In this document: positions 35,439-47,109 of the stretch, piece by piece
How the letters are laid out: each line of letters starts with the position of its first letter
Numbering within the stretch: position 1 is the first letter of the stretch
Assembly (NCBI GenBank): GCA_022410635.1
Contig: JAJVDF010000194.1
Location: 378,621 to 442,620 of the forward strand
Reading direction: 5' to 3'
Length of the DNA stretch: 64,000 nt
Origin: Tretioscincus oriximinensis
Taxonomy: Eukaryota > Chordata > Lepidosauria > Squamata > Gymnophthalmidae
Position numbers and translations under genes: made by a program
The notes under the pieces: generated by a model
The model's input: only the letters and a program-made list of their open reading frames with translations
What the model was told of the DNA's origin: nothing
The model's database searches: none

Positions 35439-36755
35439 CAATGATACTGCTGAAAGTAAGTGTGGANTTAAAAAGATGAGATAACACTTCAATTAAATGG
35501 ATATTTAAGAATAAAACCAAAAGGGGTTTTGCAAAAAGGGAGAAGACTTCTCCAGAAGTCCAGCTTGGAATATTATCATGATGCAAATCACATTGTAAAA
35601 CCATTAGTATTAGAGTGTGAAAAAGAAACCAAGTGGGTTGCATTAGAGCGCAAGGTGACTAATATAAAAGATATTTCATTAAGATTTGATAGGTTTAAAA
35701 GAAGGAATTATGCACAACAGTATGGACCCATCAAAGTCACAATTTCAATTCTGAAAGAACGGTAAAAGCATTTAGCCCATTTAGCATTTATTGTAGCCCA
35801 ATAGAACAAATTAATTTCAAAACTCCAATATTAAGTAAAACCACGTTGGGAAAATAAGGAGGTATAAAATAAAAATGTTCTAGATTTTTTATGATAATAG
35901 AATGAAATTGTTTTCCACACAGAAATTCAAAAGAATATTTGTGGCTTCAAATTGGAGGATTAGAGAATTACTTTGGGGGTAATTATGGAAAATAATTCAG
36001 AATTTGAAGAAATAATTTAAAAGCCAACAATAGAAGCAGAATTTGTAAAATTTATGAGCTTCTCATGAATTCTGAGAGTAACAAAACCCAGAGTTTGACA
36101 GCAATCTGGAGTTAAGACTAAGTTTCAAATATTCAGGATTAACAAATGTGGTTCAAGGAATATTAACATGTGTAGTTCAAGCCAGTTTAGATATTATGTT
36201 AATGTTAAAACCAAATTGGATTCCACAGCAAACTGACAATCAGCACAGTTCTTCTTCGACTGATGTGTGTCCAGTCAGCAGCTCCAGNCAGCTATCTCAC
36301 TATTGAATTTTGCACTAATTGCAACTTCTCAACCAAATTTAGCGATAAATCCATGTAGAGTACATAACAAGACTATTGTAGAAATTATTAGGACATGGAT
36401 TTCTGTAGCCAAACCCTCTTTGATCAGAAAGGATTGTAGTTGTAAAACGAGAATTAGGAACTACATTCCTCCTCAGCTTTAAATTCCAGCACATAATCTA
36501 AGAGTACTGCCAAATTTCATATTTGCCACATCCCTTGCAAAACAATCCTATTGAGAAAAGGATGTCTATCAAGATTGGATTCAACTAATTCTTCCCATCC
36601 AGCCCATTATTGCTTCCAACACTTCAGCAACAATTTCTCCTGATGTAAATAATACAGAAAGATAGAATTGGATGCCATTTATGTATCAAAAGCATCTCAC
36701 CTCAAAAGGTTGTATTTACAAGGTTTTACCATAAATCATACCTGGAGAAATAACT
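35439..36755. other. AT-rich sequence, origin uncertain
   Basis: Several short + strand frames (35529, 36267) suggest a decayed retroelement body, but no diagnostic motif is visible. The solo LTR next to it has its own duplication and so is a separate insertion. Confidence 0.35.
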
Positions 36756-37085
36756 GGAAAAGCTTAATAAATTTCGGTGTAAATAGACAAGATTCTATCA
36801 TTAGGTACATTATACAGCTTATTTCCCAATTGCATATTATGTAAGGCTCTTTTAACTTGATTTCCTAGGTGGTGGTGGAGGGGAGGGATATTGGGTGGGG
36901 NGTGGGTACAAGATATATGGTAACGTGGAATGTATAACCATTGTATTATTATCTCTATGATAAATGTTCTTACAAATTTATATTGTACAATGTGATTTGC
37001 GAAATATTGTACCAATCACTGCTATACCACTGTAATAACAACGTTACCAATAATAATAATAATAAAATATAATTGGGGAAAAAAA
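36756..37085 (+). mobile_element. Probable L1 3' UTR
   Basis: A G-rich polypurine-like tract (ggtggtggtggaggggaggg), then AT-rich sequence ending in (taa)n and aaaatataattggggaaaa, resembles the L1 3' end at 55980-56100. Confidence 0.4.
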
Positions 37086-37199
37086 GCATCTCACCTCAAT
37101 TCTCCAGATGTTCTCTGTTAGCAATTTCATATTGATGTCTATAAATATTTTTATTATGTGTATTATTACAAACAGGGAGCTAGGCAGTAACAGAATTCT

Positions 37200-37420
37200 C
37201 ATGTTTTTAGTACCCAAGAACATAAGCAATGATTCACTGAATTGCAACTAACAGGAGATGAGCACCCATCTTTCCTACTCATTCTCTCCATGCTTAACGG
37301 ACACTGCCATGCTTATTGCACACAAAGCTAATAACTACTGATAATGCTGAGCTTCCATGAATTGATTCAGGCATTTTTTGAAATGATCTAAACTATTGAT
37401 GCCCTGAGTTCATATCTAAA
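37200..37420 (-). mobile_element. CR1-like LINE 3' fragment
   Basis: Minus-strand translation near 37400-37345 reads INSLDHFKKCLNQFMEAQ, equivalent to the CR1 ORF2 tail at 34.1 kb. A 3' end with gcttatgttcttgg follows. Confidence 0.45.
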
Positions 37421-39000
37421 TATGCAGTTCCAACCCATCTTGTTTACTCAGTTCATCTTGAACCAACAAGGCATTTGCTCTGGTCGATTCATTCCGCAGA
37501 GATTGTACAGAGTGTATTGAGTGTTCTAGATCTGAATGGGAATTGAAATTTCTATTAGCCTTAATAATCTCAGATGTGTGTACTGCACTGAGTGTTTTAT
37601 ATTTACTGGAACAGAAAGGAAACCATTTTGTTTTATGACTTTCTTCATTCCTGTTGCCTGTCAAAATCATTCCAAGTACTTTCTCTGAAGTGCGTTGACA
37701 GGACAAGCCACCAGGTGGCTATAAAAACAGAGTGGTTGAAAAACCCAGCTCTGACTGATGTCCTTTTTTAGCATAGAATTTACTGTTATTGAATCCGTGG
37801 AACTTCATTTGGCTGGTCATGAAAGAAGTACTTTATAACCTGGGTGAAGATAACTGATACGATTTACTTTGCATCTTGTCATATTTAGCAAAGTAAACAA
37901 ATGTATTGGATGTTAGGGTTGTGACATGCTTTCGTTTTACTTGTCTCTTGCCCGTGTGATTTGCACGCCAGCCAATTTTTCATTTTATTGGCTATAATTC
38001 AATCATTGGCTACACCTTGGGCGGAGCAATGAAAAGGGTTTATTAGCCGAAGTGAAACTGTTGGCCATGCTTCTCCAAGCATAGTTCTGGGCTTCACCAG
38101 GCCCATGAAGGGAAAATGGGTCTTGACGTTTCTTTTGACAGCTTTTTAAAAAAGGTTCGAAAAGGATTAGTAAGTACTGTGGGAAAGGCTCTGTGAAATC
38201 GACTGCCTTTCCTCACAAATTACTGCAGCTCAAAAAGCTACTCAGAGCTGACAACATCAAAGATGTCATCTAGAATGCATAAGCTGAAGCTATTTCTTTT
38301 AATCTGCTTGTTGGAAAAAAGACAGAGAAACCATAAACAAAATATAATTCTCTTCCCATAGTGTTACTGACAAGACAGTACATTTGATCTTAAGTATAAA
38401 CTAGTGTAAGTCATAGGACAAGAGTTGCCAGTGAACGTCTGTTTGCCTTGAGGCCTTATCTTGGCACTCATAAAGTTTTTGAAACCTACTTTAATGGTTG
38501 ATACTTTATGGGGATTCTGATTTTATCATTCATTCAAATGCTTCTACCACTCCAAATCTATTGCTTCTAGACAATGTCAAGATAACATTGTAGGGCTTGT
38601 GACATCATAATTAGCTGTAGTATTTGTGGTTCACTTCAAACTTGTATATAAATAAAAAGCAATGCCAAAACTAGGAATGTGATGAAAAAGCATCATAATA
38701 TATGTTCCAGTTGTACATTTCACGTCGGCTATTGAAAAAGGATAATAACTGAAAACCTCAGCATACGCGCGAAGGGCGTTTCAGCTTTGTGATCTTCAGT
38801 TAAGCAATATTCTACTATCTTTATCCCTGGACTCAAGGTCATTACATGGAGGACAAGAGGATAACTTATTTTTTTCCACGAAACTATACTTTATGAACTC
38901 TGTACATGTTGACACCCTAGAGACTCCTTTGTTCGTTTGAGTTTGTTTGACCTGAGCCATTCATCACTCTGAGTGTTGCTTCACTATTTTGCCTGCCTTT
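37421..39000. other. Intergenic DNA, nothing recognised
   Basis: No named repeat, and fewer repeat features than its surroundings; 37900-38700 is a reasonable place to look for conserved non-coding sequence. I cannot test conservation here. Confidence 0.4.
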
Positions 39001-39002
39001 TT

Positions 39003-39088
39003 TGTATGCTCATACACGAGCATTAGTGATTTTGTACATTTATATATTTATTGTATGCTCATACACGAGAATTAGTGAGTTTGTACAT
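39003..39088 (+). repeat. Tandem duplication, 49-bp period
   Basis: tgtatgctcatacacgag and the following 19 nt occur at 39003-39039 and again at 39052-39088 with two differences. Confidence 0.8.
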
Positions 39089-39492
39089 GCATTATATGGG
39101 CATTTCTGTCTATTCTGTATTTTTGTAATATTCTAGTCATTTTTTGCAGGTTGATTATTGTTAGAGGGAGGCATGGTGTTTTTGTAGTTTTTTGGCTATA
39201 GATAAAAGATGTACAGTTAGAATATTCATAATCTGCCTGCAGGTAATCTCATTGGCTCATAATTCAGCCAATGAGATTGCCTGTAAGACTTATGAAGGGA
39301 GGGGTAGTTGTCCATGTCTATAGCAGGACATGTGGGACAAACAGGTACAGCCACTTTGAGACCTGTTACATTCTGGGATTTAATCCAGAATAAGAGCCAC
39401 TGCAGAAGGGGCAGAAGACACAGTATGTGCAGTTGGATTAAATTAGGTGAGTTTTCCTCTTGAATTTTATTTGCCCTGTTATGATATGTTAT

Positions 39493-39749
39493 GAGAGCCA
39501 GTTTGGTATAGTGGTTAGAGTGTTGGACTCGTACATGGTAGTCTTCCGGTTCGAATCCCCACTCCTCCATGAAAGCCAGCTGGGTGACCTTGGGCCAATC
39601 ACAGTTCTTTGAACTCTCTCAGCCCCACCTACTCCAGAGGATGTCTGTTGTGGGAAAGCAACAAAAGCTATGGGCGCAACCCAATGGTTGGCTGCCCTGA
39701 GACCTTCGAGTATAGGGCGGGATACAAGTACAAATAAATAAATAAATAT
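39493..39749 (+). mobile_element. tRNA-derived SINE with L2-like tail, copy 2
   Basis: Full-length copy of the family at 10839. A box tagtggttagagt (39509-39521) and a perfect B box ggttcgaatcc (39548-39558). The body includes gccagctgggtgaccttggg, and the tail ctgagaccttcgagtataggg then (aaat)n is shared with the L2 3' UTR at 58230 and 63700. It could be transcribed by RNA polymerase III. Confidence 0.9.
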
Positions 39750-40470
39750 GCCATCAATGATTTGATCACTAAAACACATTTTTCCTCACTGTAGGCTTCT
39801 CAGCACTGGGGATGTTGTGGCAGAAAAGCCATATTCTTACAGCGGACTGATACCCATGTATGATTTCCTGCAAACTGGACATGTNATTATCTTCTGTCTG
39901 CCCCATGGAACCATGCGCGTCCAGCGTTCCATTTGCTCAAAAGGTCTCTTGCTGCGGAATAACTAGCCACCACATTTTATCTGATTCAACACCCAGCAGT
40001 TTGTAAAGTCCAAAAGAAAACTGTTGTAGGGACCTACAACAATGCAAACTGTAAAAGCTCATTGGCTCTTGGGTTGCAGAGAATGCATGGGAATTGTATG
40101 CAGGCTCACAGAGAATGCTGGTGATTGTTAGGCACGTGCAGCAATGCCTTCTGGGGCTCGTCATGAGATGCAATTGCTATGCAAAGAGTAACAGCAGCTT
40201 GGAAAGACAAGGCAAAATGGGGCAAGTGCTGAACACATTTCTTTTTCTTAAACGAGGCAAATCCTGTCATGGGATGTTCTCGGCAGAAACATATACATCA
40301 TCTTTGTCACTTAGCAATAGGGAAGATGTGATTCTTAAATGTCTGCATTTACTTACAGACCACTTCAGGTGTGGTGCAAAAATGCAGAGCTTCAGGAATT
40401 GTCAATGAATGGCTGCATCATGTTGCTCTGAGATGTAAAACCTTCAGGGTGTGGGAGGGGATGCCTTCAT

Positions 40471-40907
40471 AGCTTCTCCAATGCTGGAGGCGGGGTTTCG
40501 TGCCTGCTGTCAGGCAAAGCGCGCCAACTCGCATACAACGGAGGAAAAACGCCTGGGTTTGTGACAGGAGAACAGAGCTGTCCTCCTGTCATAAACCCAG
40601 GCGTTTTTGCTCTACTGGAGGTGAGTTGGCGTGCTTTGCCTGACAGCAGGTGCGAAACCCCGCCTCCAGCATTGGAGCACCTACGGTACGCTCCGAGGTT
40701 CCTTCCAGGACCCCAGAAAGGGTTTTTCGGGATGCAGTTGTCAGTTCTGACAGCTCCTTTGCCTTTAAAATCCTGCATTTTTACATTCCCTGATGCAGCA
40801 TCGGGGAATATAAAAATCTGGGATTTTATCTTAAAACCCGGAGGGGACTATATTTTAGTCCCCCAAACCAGGATTGTCCCACCTTCCCGGGACGTATGAC
40901 AGCCCTA
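40471..40907 (-). mobile_element. hAT-like element (TAGGGTTGCCATA family) with internal inverted duplication
   Basis: The right end, complement of TAGGGCTGTCATACGTCCC, matches the left end of the element at 60539. The expected other end is missing. Positions 40473-40679 form a near-perfect palindrome (arms about 100 bp, loop about 6 nt around acagagct). Each arm carries a segment present only once in the 60539 copy (gctccaatgctggaggcggg to cgcctgggttt). Confidence 0.7.
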
Positions 40908-41757
40908 ATATAAACACTACGCTTCCAAATTCTTAATAATATTTCTGCGGTGTTACAATTTTTCTGCTTAGAAATTCATATTCAAATTCATATTCCACCG
41001 AAGTCACCAAAGCCTTCAGTTTATTCACACTGCATTTACAGAGTCAGTATTAACAAAACAGAGTCAGCTTCACAAAACATTGCTGGTGTAAAGTAAACAT
41101 TTTACCCATTTGAGTTCCAAGGTTCTCCTTGTGGCAGTCAGATCATATCAATCAATCAATCAGTCAATTATAGAAGCACAAGTTGTTCTAAGCAGCTTTA
41201 TTATAATGTTTTCAAGAATTATACTATCTAATTCCCATGTGGATTTATTTAATCCTGTGGGTTTCATCCACCTTTCTCCTTAAAATGGATTACAGAGCAG
41301 GCTCTCCTTATTTTAGCATTCAGCCAAGGAGACTGATAGCATTCTATTGACTCACTGTGTTGTCCTGGCAACGAAAAAATCTTGCTGAACCCTCACTTTG
41401 AGCTGCTGATGCCTCTTGGGACTGAAATTTTTACTCCTGCCAGTAGTCAGTTTTGAAGAACCACAGAAAATACTGAATTCCTTCAAGCATAACAAAAGAC
41501 AATATCAATGTAATTACTCAGAAAATTGTTTCATGATTATTAGCGCTAATGAATAAGGATCATTTTTATTATTGCAAATTAATATTCTTTAACATAAACA
41601 GCAAAAACTAAACATTACACTAAAATACAAGGAGTACTAATTTTTCAAAATAACTGGAAAAGGTTTGAATTAAATAAAAACATAGGCTTCCTTGGACACG
41701 CCACAGCCAGGTGACCCGCAATTTGAGAGGATTAAGTAGGAAATTCAAGAATCTACG
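40908..41757. other. Intergenic DNA
   Basis: AT-rich; (atca)n near 41149-41168. No gene or named repeat. Confidence 0.5.
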
Positions 41758-41888
41758 TAGGCTGACCAGATGACCCCTTTTGGGGGGGTTGAAAACCCAA
41801 TTTTGGGGTGCCTCCCAGTTTTTTCTGGGTTTTCGCACCCCCAAAATGGGTTTTCACCCCCCCCCCCAAAAGGGGTCATCTGGTCAGA
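41758..41888. mobile_element. hAT-like palindromic MITE (TAGGCTGACC family), copy 2
   Basis: Left end taggctgaccagatgacccc and right end aggggtcatctggtcag pair as a hairpin with gggtgcctcccag-type inner sequence. The extreme right bases are lost and no duplication is visible. The loop is shorter than in copies 1 and 3. Confidence 0.65.
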
Positions 41889-43450
41889 ACTGGAAGCCAT
41901 CTTATTCTTCCTGTAGATATCCAATTGTGTGGATTGAGTATAAGATTTATAGGATTCAAATTATTTCAGTTGACGTCTTTGTGGTTTAGGAGTGTCTCAA
42001 AGTTGCTTTGAAATGTTTTGGGAAATGATCTTTTATTGCTGGAATTCTTTGAAAAGCATTTCGTTCTTCTTCAATAGGAGCTACAACAAATGGAAACCAA
42101 CTTAGGCCATAAGGAACAATATTCCAGAAAAATAATAGATAAATATTTATTTAAGATGTTTCTATATTGCTTTCTGCAGAAAGACTCGTGAAACATTTTA
42201 TAAAAAACATGGCGGAAGAGGAAATGTTAAAAGAGCAAAATGAAGATAAAAATCGTGTAAAGGAGCTCTTCTAAATTAACCATGTTCAAGAATCCCCATG
42301 TTATCAGGGATATTAAAAAAGAAGTTGGTTTAAGAGAAACATAATCAGAGAGCTAAGAAAAAGAAAAAGTGAGGGCGAAGTTTAAACCAATCAGAGTTTA
42401 ATAATAAGATAGCATAAAAGGGCCAATTGGAGGTAGGTTTCACTGTTTCTGTTTCACAGACCTATAAATCCATCCTCAATCTTTCCTAAATTTTGTATTT
42501 TCATTCTCCTACACTCAATTTCCTTTTTCTGTACTTTGATTGGACGTGATGGGGTATATCCAGGACTTGTGCAGTTCTACTGTTACCTAGCACAGTCCAG
42601 GGGTGATGGTGGTCATTTGTCGCCTAACCTTATTTTCACCTTCTCCCACTTTCCTTGCTGTTCAGGTCAAGGTCTTGAATCTGTCCTCAGATATTTTTCG
42701 CATTTTTTGGTTCAAAATTACTCTTTTACACAAAAGTGCTACTCTCAACTACTTTCAGTTTTGCACCCACTGTAACACAGCTGTGACATTCTGCAAAAGT
42801 AGAAAGAGAGGTGTGAGGACTGTGATGAAACAGGGTATTCCTGTACTTTGATTTCAGTCAAGGAAGAATAAGGTCAGAATGTGGTTTGATGGGTTTTTGT
42901 AGTGTGAGGGAAGTCAAATTTATATAACTTCCTACATTGCCAGCACCAATATGGAATGAGAATGGCTGATGTGAGAAGGAATGAGTAAGGGAAAAGCAGG
43001 ACAGAGATATTGCCAACGGGAACACCCATACTATCTGAGATGTAGTGAAAGGAGAAAATAAATTCTCTGTCCACCCATAGATTTACAGTTTTGCCCTTCC
43101 ATTATTATACCCTTGCCTAGTATGTGCCTGAGATGGTGAAATGGTCGCAGTCTCCAGATTATCCAGTTTGTCAGAAAGCCCAAAGCAAGGGGTTTAATCT
43201 AGGGATGGGGGAACAGAAAGCAACATTTTGTTGTGAGCTGTGGAATCTGAAGATAGTCAAAGCCAAATGATGATCATAACCTATTAATAAGTTTCATTAA
43301 TAAATGATAAGTCAATAAATCATTCCTAAAGATTTTCACAATGGAGAAAATGCTGCTGATACAAATTATACTGCAGTTTGTATTAAGCAATTACCACTAA
43401 ATGGAAGGTCCTGCGCTCTGACATGTCCCCACATGTCAATGAAGATCTGA
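41889..43450. other. Intergenic DNA with a promoter-like module
   Basis: No gene seen. At about 42392-42420, aaccaatcag and cataaaaggg sit 30 bp apart in the + direction, as at 21976. An old LTR is possible. Confidence 0.35.
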
Positions 43451-43469
43451 GAAAATGAAGGATCACAGT

Positions 43470-43850
43470 CCATGGCCTGGAAACCATGTCCTATTATGAA
43501 CGATAAAAGGATCTAAGGATGTTTAGTCTGCAAAAGAGAAGACTGGGAGAAGACCTGCTAGCAGTCTACAAGTATCTGGAGGGCTATCACAGAGCAGAAG
43601 GATCAGCCTTATGCTCATTGGCATATGGAAGGACTAGAAACAATAGGATGAATCTACAAGGAAATAGATATAAATTAGATATCAGAAAAAAAAGCTTTCT
43701 GACAATAAATGATAAATCAGTGGTACAGGTTGTCACAGGAAGTCTTCAAAAAGAGGCAGGATAGCTACCAGTCTGGCGAGGTTTAGTGAATCCTGCATTG
43801 AGGAGGTGCTGGATCCAATGATCCTGGAGGTCCCAACTCTATGATTCATT
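43470..43850 (+). mobile_element. CR1 LINE 3' end, same subfamily as 760-1240
   Basis: The frame from 43519 reads MFSLQKRRLGEDLLAVYKYL then NRYKLDIRKK, followed by tgaatcctgcattgaggagg and gatcctggaggtcccaactc. One stop and small deletions show decay, and the octamer tail is reduced to a single unit. Confidence 0.85.
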
Positions 43851-44382
43851 ATCTGCCTGAAAAAGTTATCTAGGTTTTTCCTGAGCAATCATGATGACAG
43901 TGTTTTTTCCCCTCTGGACTCTTAGATATGATCTGTTGAGCTTCTAGAAATCTGCCAGCCTTCAGCGCTAAGTGATGCCACCTTACAAGCTGCGAAAGCA
44001 AAAGAAGAACCTTGGCAAAGTGTACTTCTATCTGAACTATTGTTGAAGCTGAGCTCCTGACTTATTTATAGTAGGGCCATTCAGTATTTCAAGGAAAACA
44101 GCGATCAACTTCAGCTGATCCTTTTCAGCAGTGAAAAACAAGCAAGCTTTGGGGTGTTGGAACATTCATATACACAGAGAGAGAAATCTGGACTCTTTAT
44201 ACTTTTTTCTAATACTATTGCTGTCTATGAGCTATGTTGAATTTGAAAGGGACTTCTGCAATCATGTTAACATTGGGTGCATCCAGCTTGCTGCCTTTTC
44301 TAGATATCTTTGTATGTAGTGCTAAAAAGGACGTATACATCAACCCTGGGTGTTTACAGGGATGGGGTGATCACCTTTCATC

Positions 44383-44593
44383 TAGGCTGACCAGATGACC
44401 CCTTTTTGGGGGTTGAAAACCCGTTTTTGGGGTGCCTCCTGGTTTTTTTAAGGAAAAATAATTTTAAAAAAACATTTTTTTAAAAAAAACAATTTAAAAA
44501 AAAAACAAATTTCCTCAGAAAAAACTGGGAGGCACCCCAAAAGTGGATTTTCAATTCCCCCCCCCCCTCAAAAGGGTTCATCTGGTCAGCCTA
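44383..44593. mobile_element. hAT-like palindromic MITE (TAGGCTGACC family), copy 3
   Basis: Ends TAGGCTGACCAGATGACCCC and the exact complement are flanked by a perfect 8-bp duplication, ctttcatc (44375-44382 and 44594-44601). Poly-A/T-rich loop. This is the clearest copy for defining the family's ends. Confidence 0.82.
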
Positions 44594-44601
44594 CTTTCAT
44601 C

Positions 44602-45515
44602 TCTCTAAATTTGCCTATATCTCCCATGAAGAACTGCTGTAAATGCTAGCTTAGAAATGGCTGATTTCTATCATTTCTGTTCTTTACTGACTGGGACAGA
44701 GAAGTCCACCACAAAGATGACCCTTGTCCTGATTGTCAAGATGCAATCTAAGTACTGGTATACTTGTATAGTTGTATACACGTATAACTATGGGATTAAA
44801 AGGGGCTTGTGATTGTATAGTGCTAGATTCTTTGCTGGATTCTTGACTGATACGCTCTTTTTTTAAAGGTACTTCCTGGGGTTACAGTCTGTTGTTTCTT
44901 TAGAGTTGTCCTTTCTGAGTGATTTGTAGATAAAGTCTATGTGTAAGCCAATATCTTGTTTCTCTGAATGTCAGCCTTCTAGGAATGTTCTGCCATTGTT
45001 TGTTGTAATCCACTATAATATTTCTACGAGAGCCTTTTGGGCTCTTTGGTAAACAGAGGGTGGTGTGTAAGACAAGCTGTGTGCTCTTTGCATCTGAAAG
45101 ATGAAATCTGCACAACACAGCAGCGAGTAGATCTAATATGAAGTTGTTGCTGAGTGCAAGGATTATTTGATTAGCTGAATATGATTTGTTAAACACTTAA
45201 AACGTATTCTGTATTGATTGATCCCCTTATAATCAATGATTTATATAAGTGATCAAAATTAAGCCAGAAAAGTTGCACATTTGTGATAGAAATATTTCAT
45301 CATGTGCCTTATTTTTTGTAACATTTTTTAAATAAAGGTTTATATGATTTGAATTTATTGAAAAATAAATTGGATTTCCACTTTTAGGGATGTGTATTTA
45401 TGGATCTTTCAGCACTGGGCAGCAGACTGGACAATGGTATGGTTTAAGCCTTTACCATTTGCATGTCAGAGTTAATAGCACATATCCCTTGTCATGCGTC
45501 AGCTGCCTGGAACAA
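44602..45515. other. Intergenic DNA with an unassigned open frame
   Basis: A 98-codon minus-strand frame (45196-44900) has non-random-looking composition (for example ANQIILALSNNFILDLLAAV) but I recognise no family. It may be retroelement debris. Confidence 0.3.
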
Positions 45516-45519
45516 AGTA

Positions 45520-46201
45520 CTGTATATACTCAAGTATTAGTTGACTTGAATATAAGCTGAATCACCTAATTTTACCACAAAAAATGGGGAAAACTATTGA
45601 CTTGAGTATAAGCCTAAGGTGGGAAATGCAGCAGGGGGGAATGGAGGAAGGAGAGGAACCCAACGCCTTCCCTGCACCCATGCAAGCCTGTCACCCCCTG
45701 GGGCCTGCAACCTCCCGTGGGCCATGCAGTCTTCAGGGCCATGTGCTTGAGGCTCCTGGGGGCATCTTGGCATCTGCTTCTTGGGCCCCAAGCCCTGGGT
45801 GATCAGGCACACATAGGGGATGCCAGCAGCAGGGAGTGCTCTGGTACTACATTGCCCTCGCCTTGCTAGATAGAAATGAGATGATGATGACCTCTGCTGC
45901 CGTAGCTACACTCTCCTCCAGTACCTGCACACTGGGGGTGCTGCTGAACCCACCTCAGGCATTGGTCTAGAGGGAGGCAGCAAAGACAGCAGGCTTGAGG
46001 AGGGAAGACACTGGAGTATGCTGGGAAGTGTAGTCCCATCTGTGACTGGGGGAAAAGGCAAGGACGGAGGAGGCAAAAGCAGCTCCGGGGGAGCGGGAGA
46101 GATTGGAGAACACCCACACTGCACCTGAGTATAAGCCGAGGGTTTTTTTTCAGCATTAAAAAATGTTCTGAAAAACTAGGCTTATATTCGAGTATATACA
46201 G
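45520..46201. mobile_element. DNA transposon with CTGTATATACTC ends
   Basis: Left end CTGTATATACTCAAGTATTAG-like and right end its near complement (cgagtatatacag), each next to TA, suggest a TA target duplication and a Tc1/mariner-like element. Repeats of gagtataagcc lie just inside both ends. The GC-rich interior (45600-46130) carries open frames on both strands that look compositional, not transposase. Confidence 0.55.
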
Positions 46202-46364
46202 TATGACACGTGACACTCCAGTCTGGCATAAAGAGATCTACTGTTAACACAGTGTCATTGGGTATGACAGATTATTTTTGGTGGCACTCTGGAACTCTGA
46301 AGGCTTGGACATTCAGTATCCTGTCACTACTTGTATGGGTGAGGTTGGAAGCAGAAGACGTCAT

Positions 46365-47104
46365 TGTGGCGACCCCTACCTGAGGGCCCTACTATTAGAT
46401 GACCCTCACAGTCAGGGGTGCCAGAATATCCACCCTGTTGCCCAAGCCAGCACCCATGACTGCTTGGAGCAACAGTACTATCCTCCGGCCTACACAAGGC
46501 CTCAGAGTTTACCTCACGGTTGGGGCTTTATTCACAGCCCCCACCAGTAGCATGCTTATATTTTGTTGTTACAGAAATAAAAGAAAGAAAGAGATGTTTG
46601 AAATGAAACAAATAACAAGTTTATTATTTACAAATAAGGAAAAGAGAGAAGATTATAATAATAAGGCTTCGGCTTTTATAAAGTAAGCCTAACTCAAGCA
46701 CACACACAAAGCAAGAGCAACATTAGTTTCCAGATCCTTAAAGAGACAGGCCCTGTGTCACTTCATTTGTTCCAGCCCCAAGTCAAGCCTCCACTTTGAC
46801 TCCTTCAGGCCACCATACACTTCCACNCCTTCCCTCTGAGGCAGATCAGAAGCGGACCCCTCTGTCCACTTGCTACACCACAAGTCTCTCCGACAGAAAG
46901 GCCTCTAGCCCTNGTCAGCTTCCCTTTTAACCGCTCACCAGCTGGCTACTCGAGGCCCCATTGGCTGGCTCCTGCAGCCATGCCCCCTCCCAAACAGGGA
47001 TTCAGGAAGCCACGCCCCTGCCCAGGCCTACTCTTCCCCCCTCCCTCTGGGATATCTCGTAAGTTTATAAAAGAAACACAACCTTTAAAATGGAGGACGC
47101 CACA
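46365..47104 (-). mobile_element. Solo LTR, copy 2 (740 bp, TSD GTCAT)
   Basis: Reverse complement of the LTR at 34695-35433 over its whole length. Ends TGTGGCGACC and GACGCCACA; perfect duplication GTCAT at 46360-46364 and 47105-47109. Because the duplication differs from copy 1, this is an independent insertion. Two n calls occur inside. Confidence 0.88.
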
Positions 47105-47109
47105 GTCAT

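Noticed and set aside
37416..37706. 96-codon minus-strand frame
   Set aside because: No family recognised; it overlaps the edge of a probable CR1 fragment and lacks supporting signals.
39509..39558. Possible tRNA gene
   Set aside because: A and B boxes are present but no cloverleaf closes and a SINE body and tail follow.
46278..46686. Frames at 46278-46686 and 35239-35643 resembling each other
   Set aside because: Both are translations of the same solo LTR on opposite strands.
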